From positions 6,841,518 to 6,905,517 of the forward strand of contig NC_049562.1 in assembly GCF_013368755.1 (NCBI RefSeq): DNA of 64,000 nucleotides, read 5' to 3'. The translations under genes were made by a program, and so were the position numbers. The stretch is from Talaromyces rugulosus. Its lineage: Eukaryota > Ascomycota > Eurotiomycetes > Eurotiales > Trichocomaceae. Shown in pieces: positions 34,601 to 43,800 of this stretch (within the stretch, counting starts at the first letter, position 1; the number at the start of each line of letters is the position of its first letter). The notes beneath the pieces were generated by a model. That model was not told where the DNA came from and made no database searches. It was given only the letters and a program-made list of their open reading frames with translations.

Positions 34601-35258
34601 CAGCCCCTTCTTCCTGACCCATGGATACAACGTCGAACCACTCCAGTTAGATGAAGCTATCCCCACATCTGAGCAGCAAAGACCCGCCGCCGAACGTGCA
34701 AACGATATAGTTACTAAGCTACGGCAGGCCTTTGATATAGCGCAGACTGAGCTTGTCTCAGCGCAGCAGCGAATGGAAGATAGTGCGAACCGTCGCCGAG
34801 AGACTCCTCTGGAGTATAAAGTAGGACAGAAGGTATGGTTAGACCTTCGGAACATTCGGACCGAACGACCTTCGAAGAAGCTGGACGCCCGACATGCGAA
34901 ATATACTATACTAGAGAAAGTGGGATCCCATGCGTACCGACTCGATGTCCCCGGAACTATTCATGATGTTTTTCATACGACGCTCCTCCGCCCTGCGGGC
35001 ACACGTCCGCTCCCTTCACAGACCCGACACGATTACCAGCCACCAGCGCACCTAGTAGAAGGCAATGAAGAGTACCTAGTCGATAGCATACTCGACGAAC
35101 GGACCATACGTCGGGGCCGCGGACATATGAAGCAATACCTTGTCCGTTGGACCGGATATGCGCGACCTACATGGGAACCTGCCCGGTCCATGGAAGACAC
35201 CGAAGCACTCGACCACTGGCTCCAACACCACAACGCCCTTGCCGAAGGGGGGGAGTAA
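31644..35258 (+). CDS. Family A Pol: protease, RT, RNase H, integrase, chromodomain
   Basis: 1204 residues from ATG 31644; the frame is open back to 31554, so Pol may be made by -1 frameshifting. Domains: aspartic protease (ALIDSGC near residue 24), RT (LRFCVDYRALN near 275; catalytic YLDD near 382), RNase H (VEADSSGYVVGG near 530; later YEIHDKELLA and LTDHRNLKYF), integrase (GHPGRNMT, zinc arm with NCDKCG, DFIEKL, SDRGTQF, HHPQTDGQTERAN near 937) and a C-terminal chromodomain (about 1145-1200: YLVDSILDERTI..., YLVRWTGYARPTWEP). In relatives the chromodomain directs integration to marked chromatin. The stop codon abuts the 3' LTR. All catalytic residues seen are intact. Confidence 0.95.
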   Translation: MVGRFDGPPFNIDAWLDRRTNANALIDSGCLTYGIIKETFARKKKLNCSAIKPRPIKGYDGSAPQYIKEIACVTLDIGGNIQEKAYFYVVPKCEYDMILGLPWMEHQHVRIDAAGGRLEFGNGISVDKKNLLRPEYAPRQIGAAAVNALKRMRSRKKEVDIFAVSMRDIEKALAPKPQTDPGNKLPKHYHEFLELFDPKEADKLPPSRPNIDHQIELIDADAKGRKPEIPWGPLYNMSREELLVLRKTLHDLLSKDFIRVSNSPAAAPVLFVRKPGGGLRFCVDYRALNAMTKRDRYPLPLIHETLQRISKARWFTKLDVTAAFHKIRIAEGDEWKTAFRTRFGLYEWLVTPFGLTNAPSTFQRYINWTLREFLDDFVSAYLDDVLIFTEGSRAHHRKQVMRVLERLRTAGLQLDINKCEFEVQTTKYLGFILEAGKGIRMDPAKVSAILEWKAPTCVKDVRSFLGFANFYRQFIRGYSDIIRPLTELTKKGTTFVWTKAANEAFEQLKQMFVSDPILVQFDPEQDTIVEADSSGYVVGGTLSQYDNKGLLRTCAYFSRKCTPAECNYEIHDKELLAIIACLKQWEPELIGTKEFTILTDHRNLKYFMQLRRLNERQMRWAGILSRFNYKLQYRPGRLAARPDALSRRSQDMPDGIDDERLAYRNKRLINPNKVRRDYPEQPPQGRLSNTAPEPHVHATHIEHLTSIGEQWRLAEAEDKNYERIKEAVRQKLPRFPQDLQLRTMVSECTIDAADRLLFRNRQWVPNSEPLRTRIIQDTHDSYLTGHPGRNMTYAIVARQLYWPNLSEDVRRFVNNCDKCGANTVWRQRRQGLLKPLPVPSRMWRDISMDFIEKLPMSDGNTNLMVIVDRLGKGIILVPCKHIDTETVISKFVDRFIREHGPPSSIISDRGTQFVNDLWKGVCERLKIMRRLSTAHHPQTDGQTERANSVVEEYLRNFCTYLQTDWSPLTAIAQLAINGRDATATGISPFFLTHGYNVEPLQLDEAIPTSEQQRPAAERANDIVTKLRQAFDIAQTELVSAQQRMEDSANRRRETPLEYKVGQKVWLDLRNIRTERPSKKLDARHAKYTILEKVGSHAYRLDVPGTIHDVFHTTLLRPAGTRPLPSQTRHDYQPPAHLVEGNEEYLVDSILDERTIRRGRGHMKQYLVRWTGYARPTWEPARSMEDTEALDHWLQHHNALAEGGE
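35244..35255 (+). promoter_or_regulatory. Polypurine tract, family A
   Basis: GAAGGGGGGGAG lies three bases before the 3' LTR and overlaps the last codons of pol. It is the expected primer for plus-strand DNA synthesis. Confidence 0.8.
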
Positions 35259-35515
35259 TGTTAGGGTCTTAGCCCCTGGGATACTCAGGCTTCGCTCTCG
35301 TAGAATAACCGCACCTGGTCCGCACCTGGTTCGCCATAGAAGAACCCCCTGACGCTACACCAGATTCGCTAGGGCGCCCCCGGGACCCACACTCGCCTGT
35401 ATCGACATTCGACAATGCGAACCCCTGCGAACCTTTTCCTTCTCTTTCTCACGTTCGAATCTACTCAATTCCTGGACCTACATAAGGCCAGTAAGACGGG
35501 ACCTAGCCCGTAACA
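35259..35515 (+). repeat. 3' LTR, family A
   Basis: 257 bp, identical by eye to the 5' LTR, followed by the target duplication ATAGA (35516-35520). Confidence 0.95.
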
Positions 35516-36840
35516 ATAGAAGACCTGCAGCGACTTTTGGTTGAAAAAAAATACTAGGAGCTGCTGCTATATCTTAAGCTAGAGATCAAGGAATATTTTT
35601 TTTTCTATATGATTAAACTGGAGGATAGAATCCTTATTATTTAGTGGGAGGAGCCTATAAATATAAGTACTATATCTAGCCAATTAAAAATATTTAATGA
35701 GATCTATAGCTAGCTCTACACCTTTTTTGCTTATTATATGCGATATGGTAGTGGTAAAATATTAAATAAGAGTAGTAAGTAATAACTATCTAATAATATA
35801 GAGCTTGTGCTTCTTTAGATTTAAGAGCTAATATACAATTAGTCTAAGACTTTATTAGTAAAGCTAAATAGAACCTAATTATAAAGCATATCAATATCTG
35901 AATATTCCTTAATTACTATTTACCTTAGAATATCAATACTGATATACAGAATATTATAAATGGCTGTAAACCTAACACAGTCCTAATATATTATATCTGG
36001 CGAATTAGTTACTTGATTAATAAGAGGCAACTATAAAACTTAAACCTGTAAAAATAGGTATTATTATATTAATATCCTAAGTATCTAGAAGCTGTCTAGA
36101 TATAAAAGAAGTAAACTTTTATTTATTAATAAGATACTAGCTATTAAAATCAAGCCTAGCTGGATTATATGACTAAGAATATATATTGAATCTTTTATCA
36201 TCTTTATCAGCTCCTAAGAATAGAAGTATATCAAAATTTTAGCTAAAAGCAAGCCAAGATTAATATTAAGCACTAATAGTCAAAGTCTGTAATTTATAAT
36301 GAAAAGACTAAACAGATTCTTTAGACTAAAATTTAGATATTATTAGAATAGATTAGCTTATTAAAAAAACTTTTTATTTAGTCAAAGTCCAACTTTTTTA
36401 AAGATGAATAGATAAGATAAAATATAGATACTAGGGCAGTTACTAATTATTACTCTTTCTTTAAAAGAAGGTCTTTATAAGATTAGTCTAAGTGTGCTAT
36501 TTCTAATAATAATAAATTAGTCTAAACAATACTCTATAAACAGGTGGCTAGGGATAATATAAAATCTAAATTATTTTATATACTAGTCATCTCTCTAGAC
36601 AAGACCAAATAATATATTCTATAAACTGAGAAACTAAAACAATGTTTCTAGTGCTTTAGTAACCAATTACTCTTAGAGCATAAGTATACACAAAAGTAGG
36701 TAAGATATGACGCCATAATCAAGTATTTCTATAAAAAACATCTTGAAGATCGGCAGTGCAATTTCTGTAAAGATCAAAAAGAAGATATACTGACTCAGAT
36801 TCATTGGCAGCAACATGCTGGGGTGGTTCATCGTCTCAAG
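35516..36840 (+). pseudogene. DUF3435-type gene, downstream part with zinc-finger-like C-terminus
   Basis: Continues the gene cut at 30016: EDLQRLL, then KYQELLLYLKLEIKEYFFF, IIQWEEPI and LYTFFAYYMRYGSGK (35520-35760). Further on, stop-rich but readable, comes a C-terminal module at 36630-36840 ending at a TGA: CF.CF, KYTQK.VRYDAIIKYFYKKHL, CNFCKD and IHWQQHAGVVHRLKT. This spacing of a CxxC pair, a His-containing helix, a second CxxC and a final H..VH is what I remember from the C-terminal fingers of DUF3435 proteins. Trp, Gln and Arg codons are widely replaced by stops. Dead. Confidence 0.55.
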
Positions 36841-37069
36841 ACCTGATCTCCTTATAATCCGAACGTTTGACTGATTTTGATTGCATCTGTCCAACTTCTA
36901 TAACATATTTTTTGTGGCCTTATATACCATAGTCAACTTTACCCGAATTTCATGTTTGGATTCATACGTAGAATTTTCTCTTTTTCAAAACACTCGATGT
37001 GCAGTTCGGCATATCACCAAGTAGACGTAGTTCAGTTTTCTGCGTGAGAGATCATATGTATATCAAATT

Positions 37070-37393
37070 TTATAGTCTTGTAAATGGAATAGCACCACTT
37101 TTTTGGAGCAGTTTGGCAATCTCGTGATGGTCTCTATATAAGGCAGCCTGGAGAGCGTTGCGGTACGCGCCACCTTGAGCGTTGATATCTGCTCCCTTGC
37201 CTAGGAGCAGCTGGAAAATCTCTTGATGGTCTTCAAGCGAGGCGGCTTGGAGAGCGTTGCCGAACTCACCACCTTGTGCGTTAACGTACGCTCCCTTATC
37301 TAATAGCAGTTGGACAATATCTTGATGGCCTCTGAATGAAGTGGCCTGAAGAGCGTTGCCGTAGTAGCCGCCTTATGCGTTAATATCTGCTCA
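37070..37393 (-). pseudogene. Ankyrin-repeat protein, 3' exon relic
   Basis: The minus strand encodes three ankyrin repeats of the NALQAAS type: GNALQATSFRGHQDIVQLLL, then GNALQAASLEDHQEIFQLLL and NALQAALYRDHHEIAKLLQ, separated by KGA.(V/I)NAQGG linkers, ending in a stop at 37072-37070. A TAA replaces a Gln codon in the first linker, so the gene is broken once here. Such repeats are usually the C-terminal part of fungal NACHT/NLR-like or signalling ankyrin proteins. An intron-like boundary (TTTGAG) precedes the first repeat near 37393. The three repeats are less decayed than the surrounding DNA. Confidence 0.75.
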
Positions 37394-37429
37394 AACATAT
37401 AATAAGATAACTGCAAAGCTGGTAAATGT

Positions 37430-37996
37430 AATATAAATTTTAAATTAGAACCTCGCCCATGTTGGATTCAGCTTAGAATTAAAATTAAAAAGCTATAGAC
37501 TCCTTTCTTGACATGGATTTGAAAGACTTTTTTATCTGGCAGTATCTGTCCTAATTCAACACTGCAGTTGGTTCCATTTGCAGAATTCCTCGACCAGCCT
37601 CTTGGATTCCGCATCAAAATCCACGAGCTTCCAATCCTCCTCCAGTTACTATAGAGTCTTCGGCACAGCAGCAACATAACAGATTTTCTCTTACCATACA
37701 ATCTCTATAGACTACATTATAAAAGCTCCTCCATATAATACCTATTTTATCAAGTCGTCCAAGACATAATAAATACCCACTACACCAGAATAAGCATTTC
37801 ATATATAACCAAGAACAATCTTGAGCTTCTTTATTAAATAGGTCCTATAGATTTTACTAGAAATAAATAGATCAATAACATTCAGAGTTCTGACGTCATA
37901 GAAACTTACAGCACCTTGATCAGCGTCTTCCCACCGCCAAGTAAAACCCCAAGCCCTAAAACCCCCACTACTAGACAGCACCAGAAACCTAGCCAT
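37430..37996 (-). pseudogene. Possible N-terminal relic of the ankyrin protein
   Basis: Minus-strand pieces at 37996-37799 (MARFLVLSSSGGFRAWGF) and 37701-37468 read as protein in places, for example DFDAESKRLVEEFCKWNQLQ in one frame near 37560-37620, and lie just upstream of the ankyrin repeats in the same direction. I do not recognise a domain. They may be exons of the same gene or an unrelated relic. Confidence 0.3.
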
Positions 37997-39009
37997 TTAG
38001 CATCATAGAAATTTTACCACTTTTTATCTTTTTCTTTAGCCTCTATTGTATCCCACCTTTCTAGATAACAGCTCTTAAGCAAACATTCCACAGCAAGGAC
38101 TATAATAGTTTTCCCCAGACAGCTAACGTTCTGCCTTAGTTCCTTCTTCAGGATTTCAAATAAAAGAAATAATAAGAAGTAAAACAAAAGCTTTTAGTCT
38201 AATATCTATCTTTATACAAGTTAAAGAACCTGTGCTACTCTTTTATCTATTAAACCATTTAAAATAAAAAAAGTAAATAATCTATCAGGTCAAAAATTTT
38301 ACTTCTACTAGATATTAAAGTTCTGATCTAGATATACCAATAGGTCATCTTGAATAAGACCATAGCTATACGTAAGATCATCTTTAATGCTAGGGTCAGA
38401 TAATAGGTGAAGGATTTTCAGCTCTAATAGAAGATTTTCCATTCTTTAGGATTGTTTTGGAGACTTCTGGGCTTTTCAATAAGATAATATACTCTGATTA
38501 TCCTTAGCAGAAGAAAGAGATTAGAAATCAAAGGATTAGTTAGAAAGTCCAACAAGAAAATTGCTGCTTTTCTGTCTATGTACTTTCTATCTATTAGCTG
38601 CATAGAGAAAAATAAAGACAGAGTCGAGGCAGTTTTATATCTTGACCACAGTCTATTTTTTGATTTGTTTTAAGAGCGAAATATGCAATTCGAATCATCA
38701 TTTTTGCGGATGGTTGGTTTCCATCTGCGAAAAGTGCGCGTCAATGGTGTGAGATTGGGGTATGATGGTATTGAACAGTTTCCAAAACATGCATATATAA
38801 GAAGCCACCTCATTAAACATTAATACAAGAATTATATATTCCACTTCCCATTCTATCTGTATAGTCCAAAGTTATTTTTCAATCACAATAAATGCTTCTT
38901 AAGCTCAGAATAGGACGCAAGAAACAGGAATAGGATTTATCACGAATGCCAAAACTAGAAAGCCAAGATTAGATCTATCAGTCTCAAAAGCCTTTCCGTA
39001 GCAGTAAAA
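37997..39009. other. AT-rich region without recognised gene
   Basis: No family features seen on either strand. A moderately GC-rich patch at 38690-38780 has no open frame. It lies beyond the 3' end of the secreted-protein relic. Confidence 0.4.
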
Positions 39010-39499
39010 ACATTGGCGAATCACATTCTAAAAGAGACATTTTATATTAGTGACAGATCCAGCAAATTTCAACTTCCATCAATACAAATAAAAGTCTCAT
39101 ATTCTCTCTCCTTCAAAGCCTTACCAGTCTTCTGGTCCTCACTTCCAGGCCCCAACAGACGGAGCTGCCATATCAGACTTCCACAAATACCAGGTACATT
39201 CTCCTAAAGCTAGATACCCCAGCTAGTAATATTATTGGCACCAAAGAAAATACCATCCTGCTTCTTACCATCAATATAATGATAATACACATCAACCAGT
39301 TCACTGTCATCCTCAGCTTAACCCCACTTTAGTTAAGCACTCACAGGGTTGCTAGTGATATTAATAGACAAATAATCATTTTCATTATCATAAAAAACCA
39401 TTACTTCAAATCCAATTCCCAATGTGCAGATAAGATAAGACTTTACGTCAAATTTTTGATTGACAATACTGACCTATAAGCTTTTTATTAGCATTTTCC
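39010..39499 (-). pseudogene. Secreted-protein gene relic, 3' part (split by family C element)
   Basis: Minus-strand frame with few stops: YLICTLGIGFEVMVFYDNEN, then DYLSINITSNPVSA, EDDSELVDVYYHYIDGKK and GIFFGANNITSW, running to about KEREYETFICIDGS near 39060. Stops sit at expected Trp codons (for example LKWG.AEDD and SWGI.L.EN), as RIP would give. It joins the 5' part at 47281-47588 across the family C insertion (target duplication TTTCC); the frame changes near the junction, so an intron may lie there. I do not recognise the family; it could be a lectin-like or effector-like secreted protein. Confidence 0.5.
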
Positions 39500-40156
39500 T
39501 GTCAATCGGTTCAACAACTCGTCACCAAGATGTGAATCGGGGTGGGTATTCTGCTAACAGAAGACAAGATGAGAACGTTGTGTAAGGCAATCCTAGGATA
39601 AGTAGAGTACTATCGCAATGATAGGCTGCAAAGTATGTTGAAGAGTAATAGTAATATGCTATTTGCTTGAGAGAATAAAACACAATGAGCTAGATACATG
39701 ATGGTAAATGAGTGTCCTTATATAGCTGATCCTAAACATAGCGAGCATAGTCGATGCTCTGTTGGCTATGTTGTTGACATATCCAAACATAGTCTGGCTA
39801 TGTTTGGCTATGTTCCCTGCATAGTCACGTGCCATGGTGCACTTCCACTGACATGGTGCATGCGCACCGCTGGGGTGCATCCGCACCGGGTGTACTCGCA
39901 CAGGGTAGGTGGTTCTGCACTAAGTGTATTTGCACGGAAATGGTGCAGCCGCACCATTTAGGGTGTATGTCCACCTGGTGTGTCTTCACTAAACCAGTGC
40001 ATCTGCACTGTCCAGATCACGTGAGTTCTCGTGTAGTCACTTCCGTCTTCGTTCCTACAATTAGCAAGTCTACTCCATAGGAGTTTCAGGCAGCTTGCTT
40101 ATGTAAGTAGCGTCCGCTACTTATCGATTGGCTGAGCGTTCACGATTCTTATGACA
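39500..40156 (-). repeat. 3' LTR, family C
   Basis: 657 bp, identical by eye to 46624-47280. It carries a TATA box, the self-priming donor site and an array of ten 13-bp quasi-palindromes (listed separately). Confidence 0.95.
39836..40008. repeat. Array of ten RGTGNNNNNNCAC quasi-palindromes in the family C LTR
   Basis: Ten 13-bp units fit RGTG-N6-CAC, most of them GGTGYA..YGCAC: starts 39836, 39855, 39874, 39889, 39908, 39923, 39942, 39962, 39977 and 39996. Start-to-start spacing is 19, 19, 15, 19, 15, 19, 20, 15, 19. The same array is in the other LTR at +7124. The unit's arms are near-complementary, so each is a possible dimer-binding site. The array lies upstream of the TATA box, that is in U3. 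Confidence 0.8.
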
Positions 40157-40192
40157 ATCCCCTCCTTCGAAGGCTGGCGTCCCGACAGTCAC

Positions 40193-40199
40193 ATAAATA
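40193..40199 (+). promoter_or_regulatory. TATA-like box upstream of the antisense ORF
   Basis: ATAAATA lies 73 bp before the ATG at 40272 in otherwise GC-moderate sequence. It could drive the antisense ORF from just inside the element. Confidence 0.4.
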
Positions 40200-40271
40200 G
40201 TCGCAGGCCCCCCGTCGCATAGGTAGGCGAATTTCTTTCTTGTTAACATTCTTGGTGGTGATGTTCTGACC

Positions 40272-40826
40272 ATGTCGTCAAAGCAAAACATAAATACGAA
40301 AAACCTTCGGCTGCGTATCGAACAGTCTGGTATTATTCTGCCGATTCCTTGTCATCGTTGTGCAGTCCAAGGGAAGGTTTGCATTAAATCTGAAATTTCG
40401 AGTCGCTGTAGCGAGTGCGTTGGTTTTGGTCGCTGCAAGTGTCGCGATATGGCCTCGTCTGACCTGGCGTGGAAAAAGCTCATCAAGGCTCAAGAGAAGA
40501 TTGAGGCCGATGACGATCGGTTGAATGCTGAGCTTGAGGCTCTCCTTGCCAAACGGGCTCGTTTGCATAAACAAAGGAAACTTCTCCGAAAGCGTGCTGG
40601 AGAATTTATTCAAACGGATATAAAGGATGTGGAGGAGTTGGAGCGTTTGGAGGAAAAGGAGGAGGAGGAACGGAAACGAGAGGCCGAGCTGCAAAAATCA
40701 AACGAGATGATTGCGGCTGCCATCCAGGAGTTTCCCGTGTCGTCTAACAACGAGTTCGACCACGTCCTCTCCGAGTTTCTTTCTGGCGAAACGCTCGAAT
40801 CTTTTCGGGGCAGTTCAAGTGCCTAA
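40272..40826 (+). CDS. Antisense ORF of family C with Zn2Cys6-like cluster
   Basis: 184 residues, transcribed against the element. Cysteines at 27, 30, 37, 46, 49 and 57 (plus 55) give C-x2-C-x6-C-x8-C-x2-C-x7-C, the spacing of Gal4-type Zn2Cys6 DNA-binding clusters, although the surrounding residues are not those of a typical activator. A long basic then Glu-rich coiled coil follows (about residues 68-155). The last 83 bases overlap the end of Gag-Pol on the other strand. I recall similar small Cys-cluster/coiled-coil ORFs scattered in ascomycete genomes with gypsy elements. A DNA-binding or Gag-interacting role is inference. The frame is open although its strand is antisense to Gag-Pol only at its end, so selection rather than overlap must be keeping it open. 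Confidence 0.7.
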   Translation: MSSKQNINTKNLRLRIEQSGIILPIPCHRCAVQGKVCIKSEISSRCSECVGFGRCKCRDMASSDLAWKKLIKAQEKIEADDDRLNAELEALLAKRARLHKQRKLLRKRAGEFIQTDIKDVEELERLEEKEEEERKREAELQKSNEMIAAAIQEFPVSSNNEFDHVLSEFLSGETLESFRGSSSA

Positions 40827-43800
40827 CTGGTTCCCATGAATTGTGTTCAGGTCCGTATCCTTTCCAGCTGACTAAGTAAAAGATTCTTCCTTCCACTAAC
40901 TTTCTCTTTAGAATGTTTTCAACTTCATATTCATCCTCGGTTGCTTCGTCGTTACTGTTTTCTGGGTTTTCGGTTGGTTCCAATAATGAGATGTGAAATA
41001 CTGGGTGCACTTTCATTCTTGCTGGTAGTCGGAGTTTGTAATTGTCGTTAGCGAGTTTTTCTTGAATTGCGAAAGGTCCGTATTTGATAGCGTCAAGTTT
41101 GTTGCTTGGTCTCTTGCTTGGAATGTTGAATTTTTTCTGTCCAATTGTTCGTCGTAGTAAGTAAACTTTCTCCCCCTTTTTGAGGATTGGCGCGTCCTCG
41201 CGCTTCTTGTCGTAGTAGGTCTTCATTCGGTTTTCAGCCCACTTGATGTCTTTCGATATTGTGTGATGGAGTGCCTGTAGTTTGTTGGCTTGTATTATCG
41301 CGGCTTCGGATAATCCTTCTCGTGGTACTTCAGACCATGTCATTCTTGGGTGTCGTCCAAGATTCGCAAAATGTGGAACTTGTTTTGTCGTAGCGTTTTC
41401 TGCATTGTTTAATGCGAACTGTGCTAATGGTAGTAGTTCTACCCAATTGTCTTGTTCCCAATCTAAATAGTGTCGAAAATACTGTTCAACTGTTTGAATC
41501 ATTCTCTCGGACTGGCCATCAGTCTGTTGGTGATTCGCGGTTGATAACTTGTGATGCATTCCGCATGCCTTTGCAATTGTCTGCCAATATTTGGATGTAA
41601 ACAACTTGTCTCGGTCTGTGATAAGTTCGTTTGGTAATCCGGTCCATACAAAAACTTTTCGTAACATAAGTTTTGCACATTGTTCTGCTGTCATATCCTT
41701 TGGTGTTGGTTCTAAGATAACATATTTCGTAAGTCGGTCGACTGTTATCATGGCATCGGTGTAGGTAATTCCTGTTACTGGGTCCTTGGACTGCGGTAGT
41801 CCTTGGATAAAGTCAACAGTGATACTTTTCCATGCTTCTTCTGGTACTTCCGGTATTTGCATTTTTCCAAAGGGTTTGTGGTGTACTGCTTTGTTTCTGT
41901 TGCATTCGTCGCAGTTTCTGATGTAATTCTCAACCCTTTTTCGGACATAAGGAAAGTAGAATGTTCGGGTAATCATTTCGATTGTCCTTTCAACTCCTTG
42001 GTGTCCTTTTGTTGGAGGATCGTGGTATCGCTGAATGACTTCCGTAGTCATATTCTGCGGTACTCTGATCATTCCATTCCATATCGCTAAGCCTTTCTGA
42101 ACATTTTTCGTAACTTGTCCGGCTTGTAATTCTTCTTGTATTTTTTGATCCTTGTTGGTTTCCCGATACATTCGTTCGTAGAACGGATCATCGTCAACAA
42201 CTCTTATTGCGGTCGCAATGATCGCATTGTGATTGTGGCGTAGAACTCCTGATTCTTCTTGCAGAATGTTTGTCTTGGGGGGTTCTATCCCGATTGCGTA
42301 ATCTGGTCGTCTGCTTAATGCGTCTGCTGCTGCATTTTGTTTTCCTGGAATATGTTCAATCCTGTAATTGAATTTGGCTAGTTCTTCGGCCCATCGTATT
42401 TGTCTTCCAGATAATTCTTTTGTTGTCGTGAAGTACTTCAAATTGTGATGATCGCTTTTGACGATTACTTCATGTTTTGCTCCTTGGAGATAGTGCCGCC
42501 ATTGTCGAAATGCTTGAACTATCGCGAGTAATTCTCGGTCGTGGACGTCGTAGTTAACTTCCGCCGATGTAAACTTTCTCGAGTAGAATGCGACAATCTG
42601 CGTTTCTCCTTTTTCATTGATTTGTTCATGGATTGCTCCAAGAGCATATCCAGATGCGTCTGTTCGTAGAATGCTTTGTAATTCTGGGTTAAACAGTTGT
42701 AATATTGGCGCAATTTTAACGAGTTCTTTAACGTTTTCAAAAGATCGTTGTCTTCTTGCTGTCCAATCGAATGGTTCGTCTTTTTTCAGCAATTCTGTCA
42801 TTGGTGTTGTAACGTCTGAGTATTTCTCAAGATATCGTCGAACGTATCCGCTGGCTCCAAGAAAAGATTGTACGTCGTGGACGTTCGTTGGAGTTGGCCA
42901 TTCGAGGATAGCGTCTAATTTCTCTTTCGGTATTTCTAGTCCGTTTGTTGTATATACCATTCCTAGGTAGTTGACTCGTGTGGTGTCGAATTCACACTTC
43001 TTGATTTTGAGAGTTAATCCTGCTTCCATGAGTTTTGTCATAACCAGTCGTACATGGTTATCGTGTTCCTTGGGGTCTTTTGAGTAGACTATAACATCAT
43101 CGAAGTATACTGCAACGAAGAGGTTAAGGTATTCCCGTAGGATGTGGGTCATAAACCTCGCGAATTCTGCTGGTAGCCGTTTGAGTCCCATAGGCGCTAC
43201 TAGCCATTCGTACAGTCCCAAGTCTGTAAGGAATGCTGTTTTCCAGATGTCGTCATTTTTCATTCGTAGGTTGTAGTATCCCCATTCAACGTCGAACATT
43301 GTCATGATTTTTGCGCCTTGCAATAAATCTCTCTTCTGTTCCTGGTGTGGTGCTTTGTTTGCGTCGTCTTCGGTCATATTGTTTAATTTTCGGTAGTCGA
43401 TGACCATTCGTGGTGATCCGTCGCGTTTTGGTACAAACATTGCTTGTGCAGAAGCCTTTGCTTTTGATTCTCTGATGTAACCGGCTGCTAAGAATTTCTC
43501 AATGAATTCCTTAGTAGTTCGGAGTTCATCTTGTGAGATTTGTCGTTGCTTCACTTGTGGTACTTGTGCTCCTTCCTTGAGCGGTATCTCTGCTTCGTAT
43601 TCTTTTTCGTGTTGTGGTAGTCGATATTCTTTCTTCACAAATAATTCGGTAAAGTCCCGATATTTTTCTGGTAGCTTGTCGAGCACTTCCTTTAGTTCTT
43701 TTTCGTAGATTTCTTTTGGTTTCTTTCGTGTTTCAATTTGTCGGCCTATTTCGTTTATTTCTTCAGCATGTTTCACCTTCAACTGCTGGTTCGGCTTGAT

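Larger units (their letters stand above)
30017..35515 (+). mobile_element. Intact Ty3/gypsy chromodomain element, family A
   Basis: 5499 bp with two identical 257-bp LTRs (TGTTA...TAACA) and a perfect 5-bp target duplication ATAGA (30012-30016 and 35516-35520). Order: LTR, self-priming site, leader, gag, pol (PR-RT-RNase H-IN-chromodomain), polypurine tract, LTR. No stops in either ORF. LTR identity shows a recent insertion. The chromodomain and self-priming place it in the Tf1/sushi-like chromoviruses. It interrupts the decayed DUF3435-type gene. A destroyed copy of the same family is at 1-4827. Confidence 0.97.

Noticed and set aside
39659..40080. Open frames of 80-87 codons inside both family C LTRs
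   Set aside because: Overlapping frames on both strands arise from the repeated GTG/CAC array; they start and stop without codon bias and have no homology features.
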